Below are positions 52,585 through 60,474 of a DNA stretch of 64,000 bases, one piece after another. A program made the translations under genes and the position numbers. The first letter of the stretch is position 1; every line of letters starts with the position of its first letter. The notes beneath the pieces were generated by a model, which was given only the letters and a program-made list of their open reading frames with translations, did not search any database and was not told the origin of the DNA. This DNA comes from Bacteroides pyogenes (GTDB lineage Bacteria; Bacteroidota; Bacteroidia; Bacteroidales; Bacteroidaceae): the NCBI RefSeq assembly GCF_014196225.1, contig NZ_JACIDI010000012.1, positions 22,079 through 86,078 of the forward strand, given 5' to 3'.

Positions 52585-52800
52585 TTGTCATAACGGTGGA
52601 TGGTCCGATCCCTACATGTTGTAAATAGCTGAGATAGAGGGAGTTTTTTTAATGATAACAGAGGTCGGTCGGCCTGCTGCATTCAACAAGAAGGTAAAAT
52701 AGGAGGATTTCTTTTTTTTATAACAACGCAAAATCGGCATCCTTCGCTTAATATAGAGCTGGAATAATAGAGTTTTTTTCTTTTGTAACAACGTAAAAAC
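52560..52800. repeat. 65-bp tandem array built from the ppdK terminator end
   Basis: Units containing a purine-rich stretch, a long T-run and TAAC(A/G) occur with TAAC at 52591, 52656, 52721 and 52786, exactly 65 bp apart. The T-runs resemble the terminator's U-tract. Nothing else is seen between ppdK and the next promoter. Confidence 0.85.
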
Positions 52801-52956
52801 CGATAGCTTTTGCTTGAGTAGGATTGAAATAGAATATTCTTTATTCTGCCATGGCGGCAAGTCGTACGACCGTTTGGCTTGTTTTTTTTTCATTCGAAAA
52901 AGGTTGTTTAGAACAATGCCGTCCTTTTGCCGATTTCAAACAAATCAACTTATTTG

Positions 52957-52987
52957 TTGTTGTTTTCGATAAATGTGCATACTTTTG
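52957..52987 (+). promoter_or_regulatory. Promoter of the 174-residue outer-membrane protein
   Basis: TTG (52957-52959), 20-bp spacer, TACTTTTG (52980-52987). Leader of about 60 nt. Confidence 0.8.
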
Positions 52988-53053
52988 TCGCTTGTAAAAT
53001 GAAATATAGCCGGATGTGATACATCCGTATTGTTTAACTAAAACTGAAAATGT

Positions 53054-53578
53054 ATGAAAAAGATTCTAATTTTATTCTTTATGGTTGCTGCTGCCTTATC
53101 GGTAAAAGCACAGGTCTATGTCGGCGGAACGACTTCGTTGTGGCACAATGACGATGCCGATGAAACGTATTATGCGATTGCTCCCGAAATCGGTTACAAC
53201 CTGAACAATGAATGGACTGTCGGCGCAGCGTTCGGTTTTGCACGTCGCAGTTGGGATAAAGAGGATTTGTCGCTCTATCGGCGGACTGCGTTCTTTGCTC
53301 CCTACGTCCGTTACTCTTTCTATGAAAATAAGGTGGTCCGCCTTTTTGTAGACGGGACGATCGGTTTGTCGTCGACAAAAGTGAAACACCATGATTCCGA
53401 AGGCGGTTTTGAATTGGGCTTCAAACCGGGAATTGCCATCAATCTGAACAAGCGTTTCAGCCTGGTTGCCAAATGCGGATTTTTGGGGTATAGAGACGAT
53501 TACGCCTACGGTATGGACGGCTATGGGTTCTCGTTGAGCGGTGAAGATTTGGCGTTCGGTGTTTACTACACATTCTAA
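53054..53578 (+). CDS. Small outer-membrane beta-barrel protein
   Basis: 174 residues with a signal peptide (MKKILILFFMVAAALSVKAQ) and a mature part of about eight amphipathic strands ending in GVYYTF, a C-terminal aromatic typical of barrel insertion. The pattern (YYAIAPEIGYNLNNEWTVG, YVRYSFYENKVVRLFVDG) is that of OmpA-membrane-like/porin-like barrels of Bacteroidetes; no specific function. Single gene with its own promoter and terminator. Confidence 0.85.
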   Translation: MKKILILFFMVAAALSVKAQVYVGGTTSLWHNDDADETYYAIAPEIGYNLNNEWTVGAAFGFARRSWDKEDLSLYRRTAFFAPYVRYSFYENKVVRLFVDGTIGLSSTKVKHHDSEGGFELGFKPGIAINLNKRFSLVAKCGFLGYRDDYAYGMDGYGFSLSGEDLAFGVYYTF

Positions 53579-53611
53579 CCGGAGAGCGATAGACATCATT
53601 ATAAATAAATC

Positions 53612-53647
53612 AAGGGAATTTCTTTAAATAGGGAATTCCCTTTTTTT
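53612..53647 (+). terminator. Terminator after the small OMP
   Basis: AAGGGAATT pairs with AATTCCCTT around a 13-nt loop, followed by seven T. Confidence 0.88.
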
Positions 53648-53687
53648 ATGTACAATTCCTATTTTTTAAAGATTTCTTGATGAAAAA

Positions 53688-53719
53688 TTTGTTCCGTTCG
53701 GAGAACGATGATACATTTG
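53688..53719 (+). promoter_or_regulatory. Promoter of the 237-residue outer-membrane protein
   Basis: TTTG (53688-53691), 20-bp spacer, TACATTTG (53712-53719): exact fit. It implies a long (about 130-nt) leader before the ATG at 53858. Confidence 0.85.
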
Positions 53720-53755
53720 CCGAGTATAATAAAAAAGGTTGCTCCGGAAGCCGAA

Positions 53756-53790
53756 GTAAATAGAGTTTACCTCTTCCATAGTCTATTTAC
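53756..53790 (+). promoter_or_regulatory. Hairpin in the leader of the OMP gene
   Basis: GTAAATAGA (53756-53764) pairs perfectly with TCTATTTAC (53782-53790), and GCC/GGC just outside can extend it. It lies in the 5' leader, 70 nt before the start codon, with no terminator T-run; possibly an RNA-stability or control element. Confidence 0.55.
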
Positions 53791-53857
53791 GGCGGGATAA
53801 AGATATAAAAACAGTCTTTTCGGGCCTCCTTATCTATAAATTAAAACTTTTAAAAAT

Positions 53858-54571
53858 ATGAAGAAGAGTATTTTGTTTGTTCTGTTTGCAATGTTTTCGG
53901 TTGCAGGTTTCTCTCAGTTTAACGGCTGGAATGCCAAAGTCGGCATGAACCTGAGCACTTGGACTCAAGATGAGGTGGACACCAAACTTGGTTTCAGAGC
54001 CGGTGTGGGAACAGAATATATGTTCAGCAATATTTTGTCATTGCAGCCTTCTTTGTTCTTTTCGCTTAAAGGATGTAAGGCGGATAGCGAAGGTGAACTG
54101 GAGGATGTAAGGGGAAAAGCTAAGGTGACAGTGAATCAGATGTATCTGGAACTGCCCGTGATGCTGGCAGCCCGTTTCAATGTAGCTGACAAAACCAATC
54201 TGGTTGTTACGGCAGGTCCTTATGCGGGATACGGTATTGGCGGCAAAACGAAGATTGATCTGAGAGTGAATGACGAAAAGGCTAAAATGAAATTCAACTC
54301 TTTCGGCAAGGTTGATAAAGTAACCATCGAGCAAGGCGGTAAGACTCAGGACGTGCGTTTGAGCGAGCTTATCGGTAATTTCGGCGATATCGAACTTGAT
54401 AAAAAGGATAACAAGTTCTTAAACCGTTTCGATTTTGGCTTGGGAGTCGGTCTTGCGCTGGAGTTCAATCGCTTCATTGTCGGCTTCGACGGACAATTCG
54501 GGTTGACGGAATTGGGTAATGAAGGACCTAAGAATCTGAATTATGCGGTTAGCGTAGGATATAAATTCTAA
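53858..54571 (+). CDS. Outer-membrane beta-barrel protein (PorT-like)
   Basis: 237 residues, signal peptide MKKSILFVLFAMFSVAGFSQ, then strands separated by short turns: GWNAKVGMNLSTWTQ, LGFRAGVGTEYMFSNILSLQPSLFFSLKG, YLELPVMLAARF, LVVTAGPYAGYGIGGK and the C-terminal NYAVSVGYKF. This is the outer-membrane beta-barrel (PorT/OMP_b-brl_2) pattern common in Bacteroidetes. Function unknown. Preceded by a strong promoter and a structured leader. Confidence 0.87.
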   Translation: MKKSILFVLFAMFSVAGFSQFNGWNAKVGMNLSTWTQDEVDTKLGFRAGVGTEYMFSNILSLQPSLFFSLKGCKADSEGELEDVRGKAKVTVNQMYLELPVMLAARFNVADKTNLVVTAGPYAGYGIGGKTKIDLRVNDEKAKMKFNSFGKVDKVTIEQGGKTQDVRLSELIGNFGDIELDKKDNKFLNRFDFGLGVGLALEFNRFIVGFDGQFGLTELGNEGPKNLNYAVSVGYKF

Positions 54572-54896
54572 ATAGAAAATTTCGGCAGGACTGATGCGGC
54601 GAGGCAAGTGTCTTAAAGCGTTTTTTGATGATTGAAATTCTTGCCGATTGAAAGTTCTTTAATATAAGTTCCCTTATTCCGGCTTTGCATCGTTGCAAAC
54701 GAGAGTCGGAACAAGGGGATTCCCATTTTCCAATCGGCAAAGTATAAGTAAGATCTCTTTGTTTTTCTGTTCTCTATCCGGTCTTTCCTCTGCTTTTGGT
54801 TTTATTTCGCAAAGCGGGATTCTTTCCGGAGAGAGAGGTTCCTGAAGAGATACAAGTTTCACAGCGATTGTAAAAGTTGTTTTCCCTTTATAACCC

Positions 54897-55140
54897 AAGC
54901 ATGGCCTGGGTAAGTAAAGAGTAACGGCGGACTTCCGTTGGGTGTTGTCTTCGTTATAGCACAAGGGTGACCTGGGTAAGTAAAGAGTAACGGCGGACTT
55001 CCGTTGGGTGTTGTCTTCGTTATAGCACAAGCATGACCTGGGTAAGTAAAGAGTAACAGCAGACTTCCGTTGGATGTTGTCTTCGTTATAACCCAAGCAT
55101 GGCATGAGGAAGTAAAGAGTAGCGGCGGACTGCCGATTAA
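54897..55140. repeat. 66-bp tandem array, 4 copies
   Basis: CCTGGGTAAGTAAAGAGTAA starts at 54905, 54971 and 55037 and a diverged fourth unit at 55103, each 66 bp. A 233-codon minus-strand frame runs through this and the next array, encoding 22-residue repeats (YNEDNTQRKSAVTLYLPR), but it has no signal or domain and shares the property of all 66-bp arrays of being frame-neutral. Confidence 0.97.
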
Positions 55141-55203
55141 CGTTTCGTGCGTTATAAGATAAGGTGGGGCGGAGCAACCGAAGTTTAAAGTTGAGAAAGC
55201 TGA

Positions 55204-55420
55204 TGACTCCGCCATGCAGTAATGCTCCCGAAGGCAAGTTCATTTGAAAGACGCTTCGCAAAATACTGATGGCTCCGCCATGCAGTAATGCTCCCGAAGG
55301 CAAGTTCATTTGAAAGACGCTTCGCAAAATGTCGATGGCTCCGCCATGCAATAATGAAGCCGATGACAGATGCATTTGAAAGACGCTTCGTGAAATGTAG
55401 ATGTTTCCGTCATGCGATAA
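55204..55420. repeat. Second, unrelated 66-bp tandem array, 3.4 copies
   Basis: CTCCGCCATGCA starts at 55207, 55273 and 55339, and a decayed unit (TTCCGTC) at 55405, each 66 bp. Its sequence is unrelated to the array immediately left of it. Confidence 0.97.
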
Positions 55421-55526
55421 GGGAGCGCGATGAGAGGAGCTTACAAATCTTGCGGCTGCCGAACTTCTTTTGCATTTTCCATCGGATGTTTTCTTTCGAT
55501 AGAGGCTTGCAGAGCTGATTTTCCGC

Positions 55527-56135
55527 TTAGTCTGCCAAATCTTTGAGCCTTTTGAAATGGCGGATTATGGAGAGATAATCGAGGTCGGTGCAAGGGTCGA
55601 ATTTGGTCCAGAGATCGCCCAGAACCGCAGCGCCTCCGAATCCGAAGTCTTTTATCTCCAGCAGATTGTCGGCAGTGACGCCTCCCAGAGCCATTACTTT
55701 CGAGTCGATAATCCTCTCCCGTTGCGCTTCCCGCAACTCTTCGGCTGTGTATGCCGAGCAGTAATTCTCTTTGGAGATGCTGTTGTAGATGGGGCTCATG
55801 AATACGTAGTCGTAGAAGTGCTTCTTGTTCTTCACCTCTTCTATGGAGTGGCACGAACAACTCACATGCCCGTCGTAGTCGTGAGGTTCGTCCGGATTGC
55901 GTTTGTTGAGGTGAATGCCCATCAGTCCGAACTCTTCCTTGAGGTAGAAATGCTCGTGTGTGACGATGCGCTTGCGGTATTTTTCGGGAATCAGTGTCAG
56001 CAAACGTTCCGAATACATGGCGGGAGTTTCGGGTTTCCGAAGGTGGAGAATGTCCAGTCCCTCTTCGAAAAGGGCGGTAAGGATCTGATCTTCTTCTACA
56101 AAGAAGGCCGGAGGGGTGACTACGATTAGTTTCAT
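55527..56135 (-). CDS. thiE: Thiamine phosphate synthase-like protein
   Basis: Joins the thiazole and pyrimidine halves to make thiamine phosphate. 202 residues in the TenI/ThiE barrel pattern: ILHLRKPETPAMYSERLL (pyrophosphate-loop lysine), HLNKRNPDEP, SCSCHSIEEVKN, YVFMSPIYNSISK, MALGGVTADNL and GFGGAAVLGDLW. It is the short form common in Bacteroides beside thiF; a TenI-like non-catalytic role is possible. Located 62 bp after thiF in the same direction. No TPP riboswitch seen upstream. Confidence 0.85.
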   Translation of the reverse strand: MKLIVVTPPAFFVEEDQILTALFEEGLDILHLRKPETPAMYSERLLTLIPEKYRKRIVTHEHFYLKEEFGLMGIHLNKRNPDEPHDYDGHVSCSCHSIEEVKNKKHFYDYVFMSPIYNSISKENYCSAYTAEELREAQRERIIDSKVMALGGVTADNLLEIKDFGFGGAAVLGDLWTKFDPCTDLDYLSIIRHFKRLKDLAD

Positions 56136-56197
56136 CTTTTCGGGTTGAATGATACTGTGCGGTAAAATTAATAATTAACCGTTCCGCAAACGAGTGT

Positions 56198-56890
56198 TTA
56201 TAGTGAAAATTTGTTAGTTTCCAACGTGCGCAGGTCGATGCACCATAACTTGCCTGCCAGCACTTCGCCGAATCCGCAAATGATTTTCAGCGCCTCATTT
56301 GCTTCCGCACTTCCCACTATGGCGGGGGTGACTCCCATCACTCCTTTGAATGGGGAAGGCATGCGTCTCATCTCCTCTTCGTCGGGATAGAGGTCGCGGT
56401 AGCTCCGTTTCGCCTCTCCGTAATGAAACACCGAAACTTGCCCTTCGAACCCGCAAATGGCTCCGTACACGTACGGCTTTCCCTGTTTTTTGCAAACATC
56501 GTCTATGAGGTAGCGGGTGGCGAAGTTATCGCATCCGTCTACCACGATGTCGTATGGGCGGATCATCTCTTCGGCATTTTCTTGCGTAAGCCGCACGGGG
56601 TGGGGACGGAAAACCGATTCGCTGTTCAGTTGCGACAGCCGTTCGGCGGCACAGACCGCTTTCGGTTTTCCCTCATCGTGTTCCGTATAGAGAATCTGGC
56701 GTTGCAGATTGCTGATGCCCACCGTGTCGTCGTCTGCCAGTCCGATGGTTCCTACGCCCGCTCCCGCAAGATATAATGAGATGGGAGAGCCCAACCCTCC
56801 CACACCCACGATGAGCACTTTCGCTTTTCCGATTCTTTCTTGCCCCGCTTCTCCTATCTCGGGGAGGATGATTTGTCTGTCGTATCGCAT
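56198..56890 (-). CDS. thiF: ThiF/MoeB-family adenylyltransferase
   Basis: E1-like enzyme that adenylates the C terminus of a sulfur-carrier protein such as ThiS. Start at MRYDRQIILPEIGE (56890), the canonical start; 28 upstream codons are leader. 230 residues: GVGGLGSP nucleotide-binding loop, SNLQRQILY with the catalytic Arg, and VVDGCDNFATRYLIDD. The zinc-binding CxxC pair of longer MoeB/ThiF members is absent, typical for the short type. With thiE it is a small thiamine unit; thiS, thiG and thiH are not in this window. Confidence 0.88.
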   Translation of the reverse strand: MRYDRQIILPEIGEAGQERIGKAKVLIVGVGGLGSPISLYLAGAGVGTIGLADDDTVGISNLQRQILYTEHDEGKPKAVCAAERLSQLNSESVFRPHPVRLTQENAEEMIRPYDIVVDGCDNFATRYLIDDVCKKQGKPYVYGAICGFEGQVSVFHYGEAKRSYRDLYPDEEEMRRMPSPFKGVMGVTPAIVGSAEANEALKIICGFGEVLAGKLWCIDLRTLETNKFSL

Positions 56891-57040
56891 AATTGTTCTG
56901 TTTTCCGCAGGGGGTGCGCTTATTCTGGCGCCGTCCCGTCCGGTGCGCAAATATAAGGAAATATCGTTCATCACCCAAATGAAGCATTGCTTAATGCCGG
57001 ATGTATGCAGAGTCGGGAAGCCTGCCGGCAGTACCTCTTT

Positions 57041-57325
57041 TGTCGCTGCGACGGCCTCGTTTCACAGAGGCGGGGCTTGGCTTCATCAACGCCGGGTTTT
57101 TGGTTTTCCGGTGTAGGCTTGTTGTCCTGTCGCTGCTGCGGCTCCGTTTCACAGAGGCGGGGCTTGGCTTCATCAACGCCGGGTTTTTGGTTTTCCGGTG
57201 TAGGCTTGTTGTCCTGTCGCTGCTGCGGCTCCGTTTCACAGAGGCGGGGCTTGGCTTCATCAACGCCGGGTTTTTGGTTTTCCGGTGTAGGCTTGCTGTC
57301 TTGTCGCTGCGGCGGCTCTACGTTG
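57041..57325. repeat. 87-bp tandem array, about 3.2 copies
   Basis: TTTCACAGAGGCGGGG-type units start with TTCACAGAGG at 57061, 57148 and 57235 (87 bp each), nearly identical; partial units flank both sides. Same unit length as the array at the window start but unrelated sequence. The remaining gap to the mannosidase (57326-57811) shows no gene; a CTGAGATAAG segment near 57610 is not part of a riboswitch. Confidence 0.97.
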
Positions 57326-57811
57326 TAAAACGTTTTGGGAGCTTCATCGCCACAGGACTTTCGACTGTCCGGAACAGAGCCTTTGTGCGGTCGAAACGGA
57401 GCTTCCATCCGGTCGGAACGAAGCTTTCGTTTCCTTGCGACAGAGTCTCTGTTTCACCACAGAGGAAGAAAGGAGACGCAGGCACGCTGTCCGCATCTTC
57501 GTGGCAGTGCGATGTTTTCGCTCGGCGGAGCAGGGGGTTGCCGTGCGACTGTGAACCGGAAAATACTCCGGCGGAACTTCTTTTGAGGCAGTTTCCGGTG
57601 TTAGTGCACTGAGATAAGCGGCCTCGCTTTTTTCGGATAATTAGTGAAATAGCCTTTAAATAAATAGAAAAAGCTTTTCTTTAATTCTGCTATTCGTCTT
57701 TATTTCAGACTTTTACATTTCAGAGACGTGTCGTGAATATCTGTTTGGAACTATGCCGGTATGGAGTTTTACTGAAAAAGTCTTATCTTTACTCCGAAAA
57801 CTGTATATATT

Positions 57812-60400
57812 ATGAAAAGGCTCTTCGGAATCATGTCTAAAACACTGTTTGGTCTCTTTTGTTGTACTATGATGCATGCGCAAAGCCGCGATGTTTTCGA
57901 TGTCGTGCTTCTGAACACCGGCTGGGAGTTTTGCCGGTCGGGCACGGAGCAGTGGCGGCCTGCCGAAGTGCCGGGCACCGTTCATCAGGATTTGCTGCGC
58001 CACGGCTTGATCCCGAACCCGTTTTACGGTACCAACGAAGAGAAGATTCAGTGGGTGGAGAACGAAGACTGGGAGTACCGAACCGTGTTTGCCGTCAGCG
58101 GTGAGCAACTGGAGCGCGACGACGCCCGCTTGATTTTCGAAGGGTTGGACACGTATGCCGACGTATACCTCAACGGTTCGCTCGTCCTGCGGGCCGACAA
58201 TATGTTCACCGCCTATTCCGCGGCGGTAAAGCCCGTACTTCGCGTCGGCGAGAACCGCCTTCACATCTGTTTCCGTTCGCCCATCCGCCAGACATTACCG
58301 CAGCATGAGTCCAACGGATTCAATTATCCCGCCGACAACGATCATCACGAGAAACACCTGAGCGTGTTTTCGCGAAAAGCTCCGTACAGCTACGGTTGGG
58401 ACTGGGGCATCCGCATGGTCACCAGCGGCGTATGGCGTCCCGTCGCGCTCCGTTTCTACGATGTGGCCTCCATCAACGACTATCACGTGAAGCAACTTTC
58501 GCTGACAGACGAAAGGGCGGAACTATCCAACGATCTGGAAGTGGAAAACATTCTTCCCCATGCGGCGGATGCCGTCGTGGAGATTCGCTGTGCCTTGAAC
58601 GGAGAAGAGATACGGGAAATACGCCGGGAGGTGAAGCTGCTTCCCGGAATCAATCGCATTGAAGTGCCTATGGAAATCCTTTCACCGGCGCGTTGGATGC
58701 CCAACGGTTGGGGCGATCCTGTCCTGTACGACTTTTCCGCCACGGTATCGTGCGGCGGAAAGGAAGTAGCCCGGCAGTCGCGCTGCATCGGGCTCCGTAC
58801 CCTGCGGTTGGTCAATGAGAAAGACAAGCACGGAGAATCTTTCTATTTCGAAGTCAACGGCATCCCGATGTTCGCCAAAGGGGCGAACTACATTCCGCAG
58901 GACGCCATGCTGCCCGCCGTTACCGCCGAACGCTACCGCAACCTTTTCCGCGATATGAAGGAGGCCAACATGAATATGGTTCGCGTGTGGGGAGGAGGCG
59001 TGTATGAGGACGACCGCTTCTACGATCTGGCTGACGAGAACGGAATCCTCGTGTGGCAGGATTTCATGTTCGCCTGCACACCTTATCCTTCCGATCCGGC
59101 ATTTCTGCAACGGGTGGAGGCGGAAGCCGAATACAACATACGCCGTTTGCGCAATCACCCGTCGCTGGCCATGTGGTGCGGCAACAATGAAATACTCGAA
59201 GCCTTGAAGTACTGGGGCTTTCAAAAGAAATATTCTCCGGAAACATACAAACTGATGTGGGACGGATACGATAAACTTTTCCGGGAACTGCTGCCCGAAA
59301 AGGTGAAGCAGCTCGATGCCGGGCGGTTTTATCTGCACAGCTCTCCCTATGCGGCCAACTGGGGACGCCCCGAATCGTGGGGAACAGGCGACAGCCACAA
59401 TTGGGGCGTGTGGTACGGCAGGAAAGCTTTCGAATCGCTCGACACCGATTTGCCGCGTTTCATGAGCGAATTCGGCTTTCAATCGTTTCCCGAGATGAAA
59501 ACCATCGCCGCTTTCGCTTCGCCCGACGACTATCATATCGAATCGGAGGTGATGAACGCCCACCAAAAAAGCAGTATCGGAAACGCGCTGATCCGTACCT
59601 ATATGGAACGCGACTATGCGGTTCCGCATAAGTTCGAGGATTTTGTGTACGTGGGGCTGGTGTTGCAGGGCAGAGGCATCCGTCGCGGACTCGAAGCCCA
59701 CCGCCGCAACCGTCCCTACTGCATGGGAACGCTGTATTGGCAACTCAACGACAGTTGGCCTGTCGTGTCGTGGTCGGGCATCGACTACTACGGTAATTGG
59801 AAAGCTTTGCACTATCAGGCGAAGCGGGCGTTCGAACCGGTGCTGGTGAATGCGCTCCAACAGAACGACAGCCTTTGCGTTTATCTCATATCCGACCGTT
59901 TGGAAAACCTGACGAACCTGACGCTGGAAATGGAAACCAAATCATTCGGAGGAAAGACCGTAGGCAGGAAAACAACGCTTCGCACTTTGCAGCTTCCCGC
60001 CAATACTTCCTTATGCGTGCACCGCACGAAACTTTCGGAATTGCTTCGCACTGAAGAGACGGCTTCGTCCTTCCTGCACATCCGCCTGAAGGATGCGGCG
60101 GGCAGGCAGCTTGCCGAAACGGTTCACTTCTTCCGGAAACCGAAAGAGCTGCAACTCCCTGCGGTAACGATCGACGTGCGGAGCAGCCGGACCGATGGGC
60201 AGTGCGAGCTCATCTTGTCGGCTTCCGAACTGGCAAAAGATGTGTTTATCGAAGTGCCCATACAGGGAGCCCGCTTCAGCGACAACTTCTTCGACCTCTT
60301 GCCGGGCGAGCGGAAAAAAGTAATCATCACTTCGCCCCGGATCAAGAAAGGGGAGAAGCTGCCCTTCGGCATCAGGCATCTTCGCCAAACGATGGATTGA
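57812..60400 (+). CDS. GH2 beta-mannosidase
   Basis: Exo-acting glycosidase that removes beta-mannose, as in the N-glycan core or mannans. 862 residues; signal peptide near MKRLFGIMSKTLFGLFCCTMMHAQ. GH2 order is complete: sugar-binding jelly roll (about 30-200), Ig-like domain (about 210-315), TIM barrel with acid/base Glu460 in MWCGNNE and nucleophile Glu553 in FMSEFGFQSFP, and C-terminal Ig-like domains. GWDWGIRM and NNEILEA are typical of beta-mannosidases. First of three glycosidase genes in the same direction. Confidence 0.93.
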   Translation: MKRLFGIMSKTLFGLFCCTMMHAQSRDVFDVVLLNTGWEFCRSGTEQWRPAEVPGTVHQDLLRHGLIPNPFYGTNEEKIQWVENEDWEYRTVFAVSGEQLERDDARLIFEGLDTYADVYLNGSLVLRADNMFTAYSAAVKPVLRVGENRLHICFRSPIRQTLPQHESNGFNYPADNDHHEKHLSVFSRKAPYSYGWDWGIRMVTSGVWRPVALRFYDVASINDYHVKQLSLTDERAELSNDLEVENILPHAADAVVEIRCALNGEEIREIRREVKLLPGINRIEVPMEILSPARWMPNGWGDPVLYDFSATVSCGGKEVARQSRCIGLRTLRLVNEKDKHGESFYFEVNGIPMFAKGANYIPQDAMLPAVTAERYRNLFRDMKEANMNMVRVWGGGVYEDDRFYDLADENGILVWQDFMFACTPYPSDPAFLQRVEAEAEYNIRRLRNHPSLAMWCGNNEILEALKYWGFQKKYSPETYKLMWDGYDKLFRELLPEKVKQLDAGRFYLHSSPYAANWGRPESWGTGDSHNWGVWYGRKAFESLDTDLPRFMSEFGFQSFPEMKTIAAFASPDDYHIESEVMNAHQKSSIGNALIRTYMERDYAVPHKFEDFVYVGLVLQGRGIRRGLEAHRRNRPYCMGTLYWQLNDSWPVVSWSGIDYYGNWKALHYQAKRAFEPVLVNALQQNDSLCVYLISDRLENLTNLTLEMETKSFGGKTVGRKTTLRTLQLPANTSLCVHRTKLSELLRTEETASSFLHIRLKDAAGRQLAETVHFFRKPKELQLPAVTIDVRSSRTDGQCELILSASELAKDVFIEVPIQGARFSDNFFDLLPGERKKVIITSPRIKKGEKLPFGIRHLRQTMD

Positions 60401-60474
60401 AGTCGCGGCAGAGGAAGCCTTATTGAAAAGAAAACAATGAAATATTATATTTATTAACCACTAATTTTTATTTT

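Noticed and set aside
54674..55375. 233-residue repeat protein on the minus strand
   Set aside because: It spans two unrelated arrays and a terminator-like region, with no signal peptide or domain. Kept only as a remark under the arrays.
57600..57625. TPP riboswitch before thiF
   Set aside because: Only a CTGAGATAAG fragment, 700 bp away and on the wrong strand for thiF, and the second conserved half of the riboswitch is absent.
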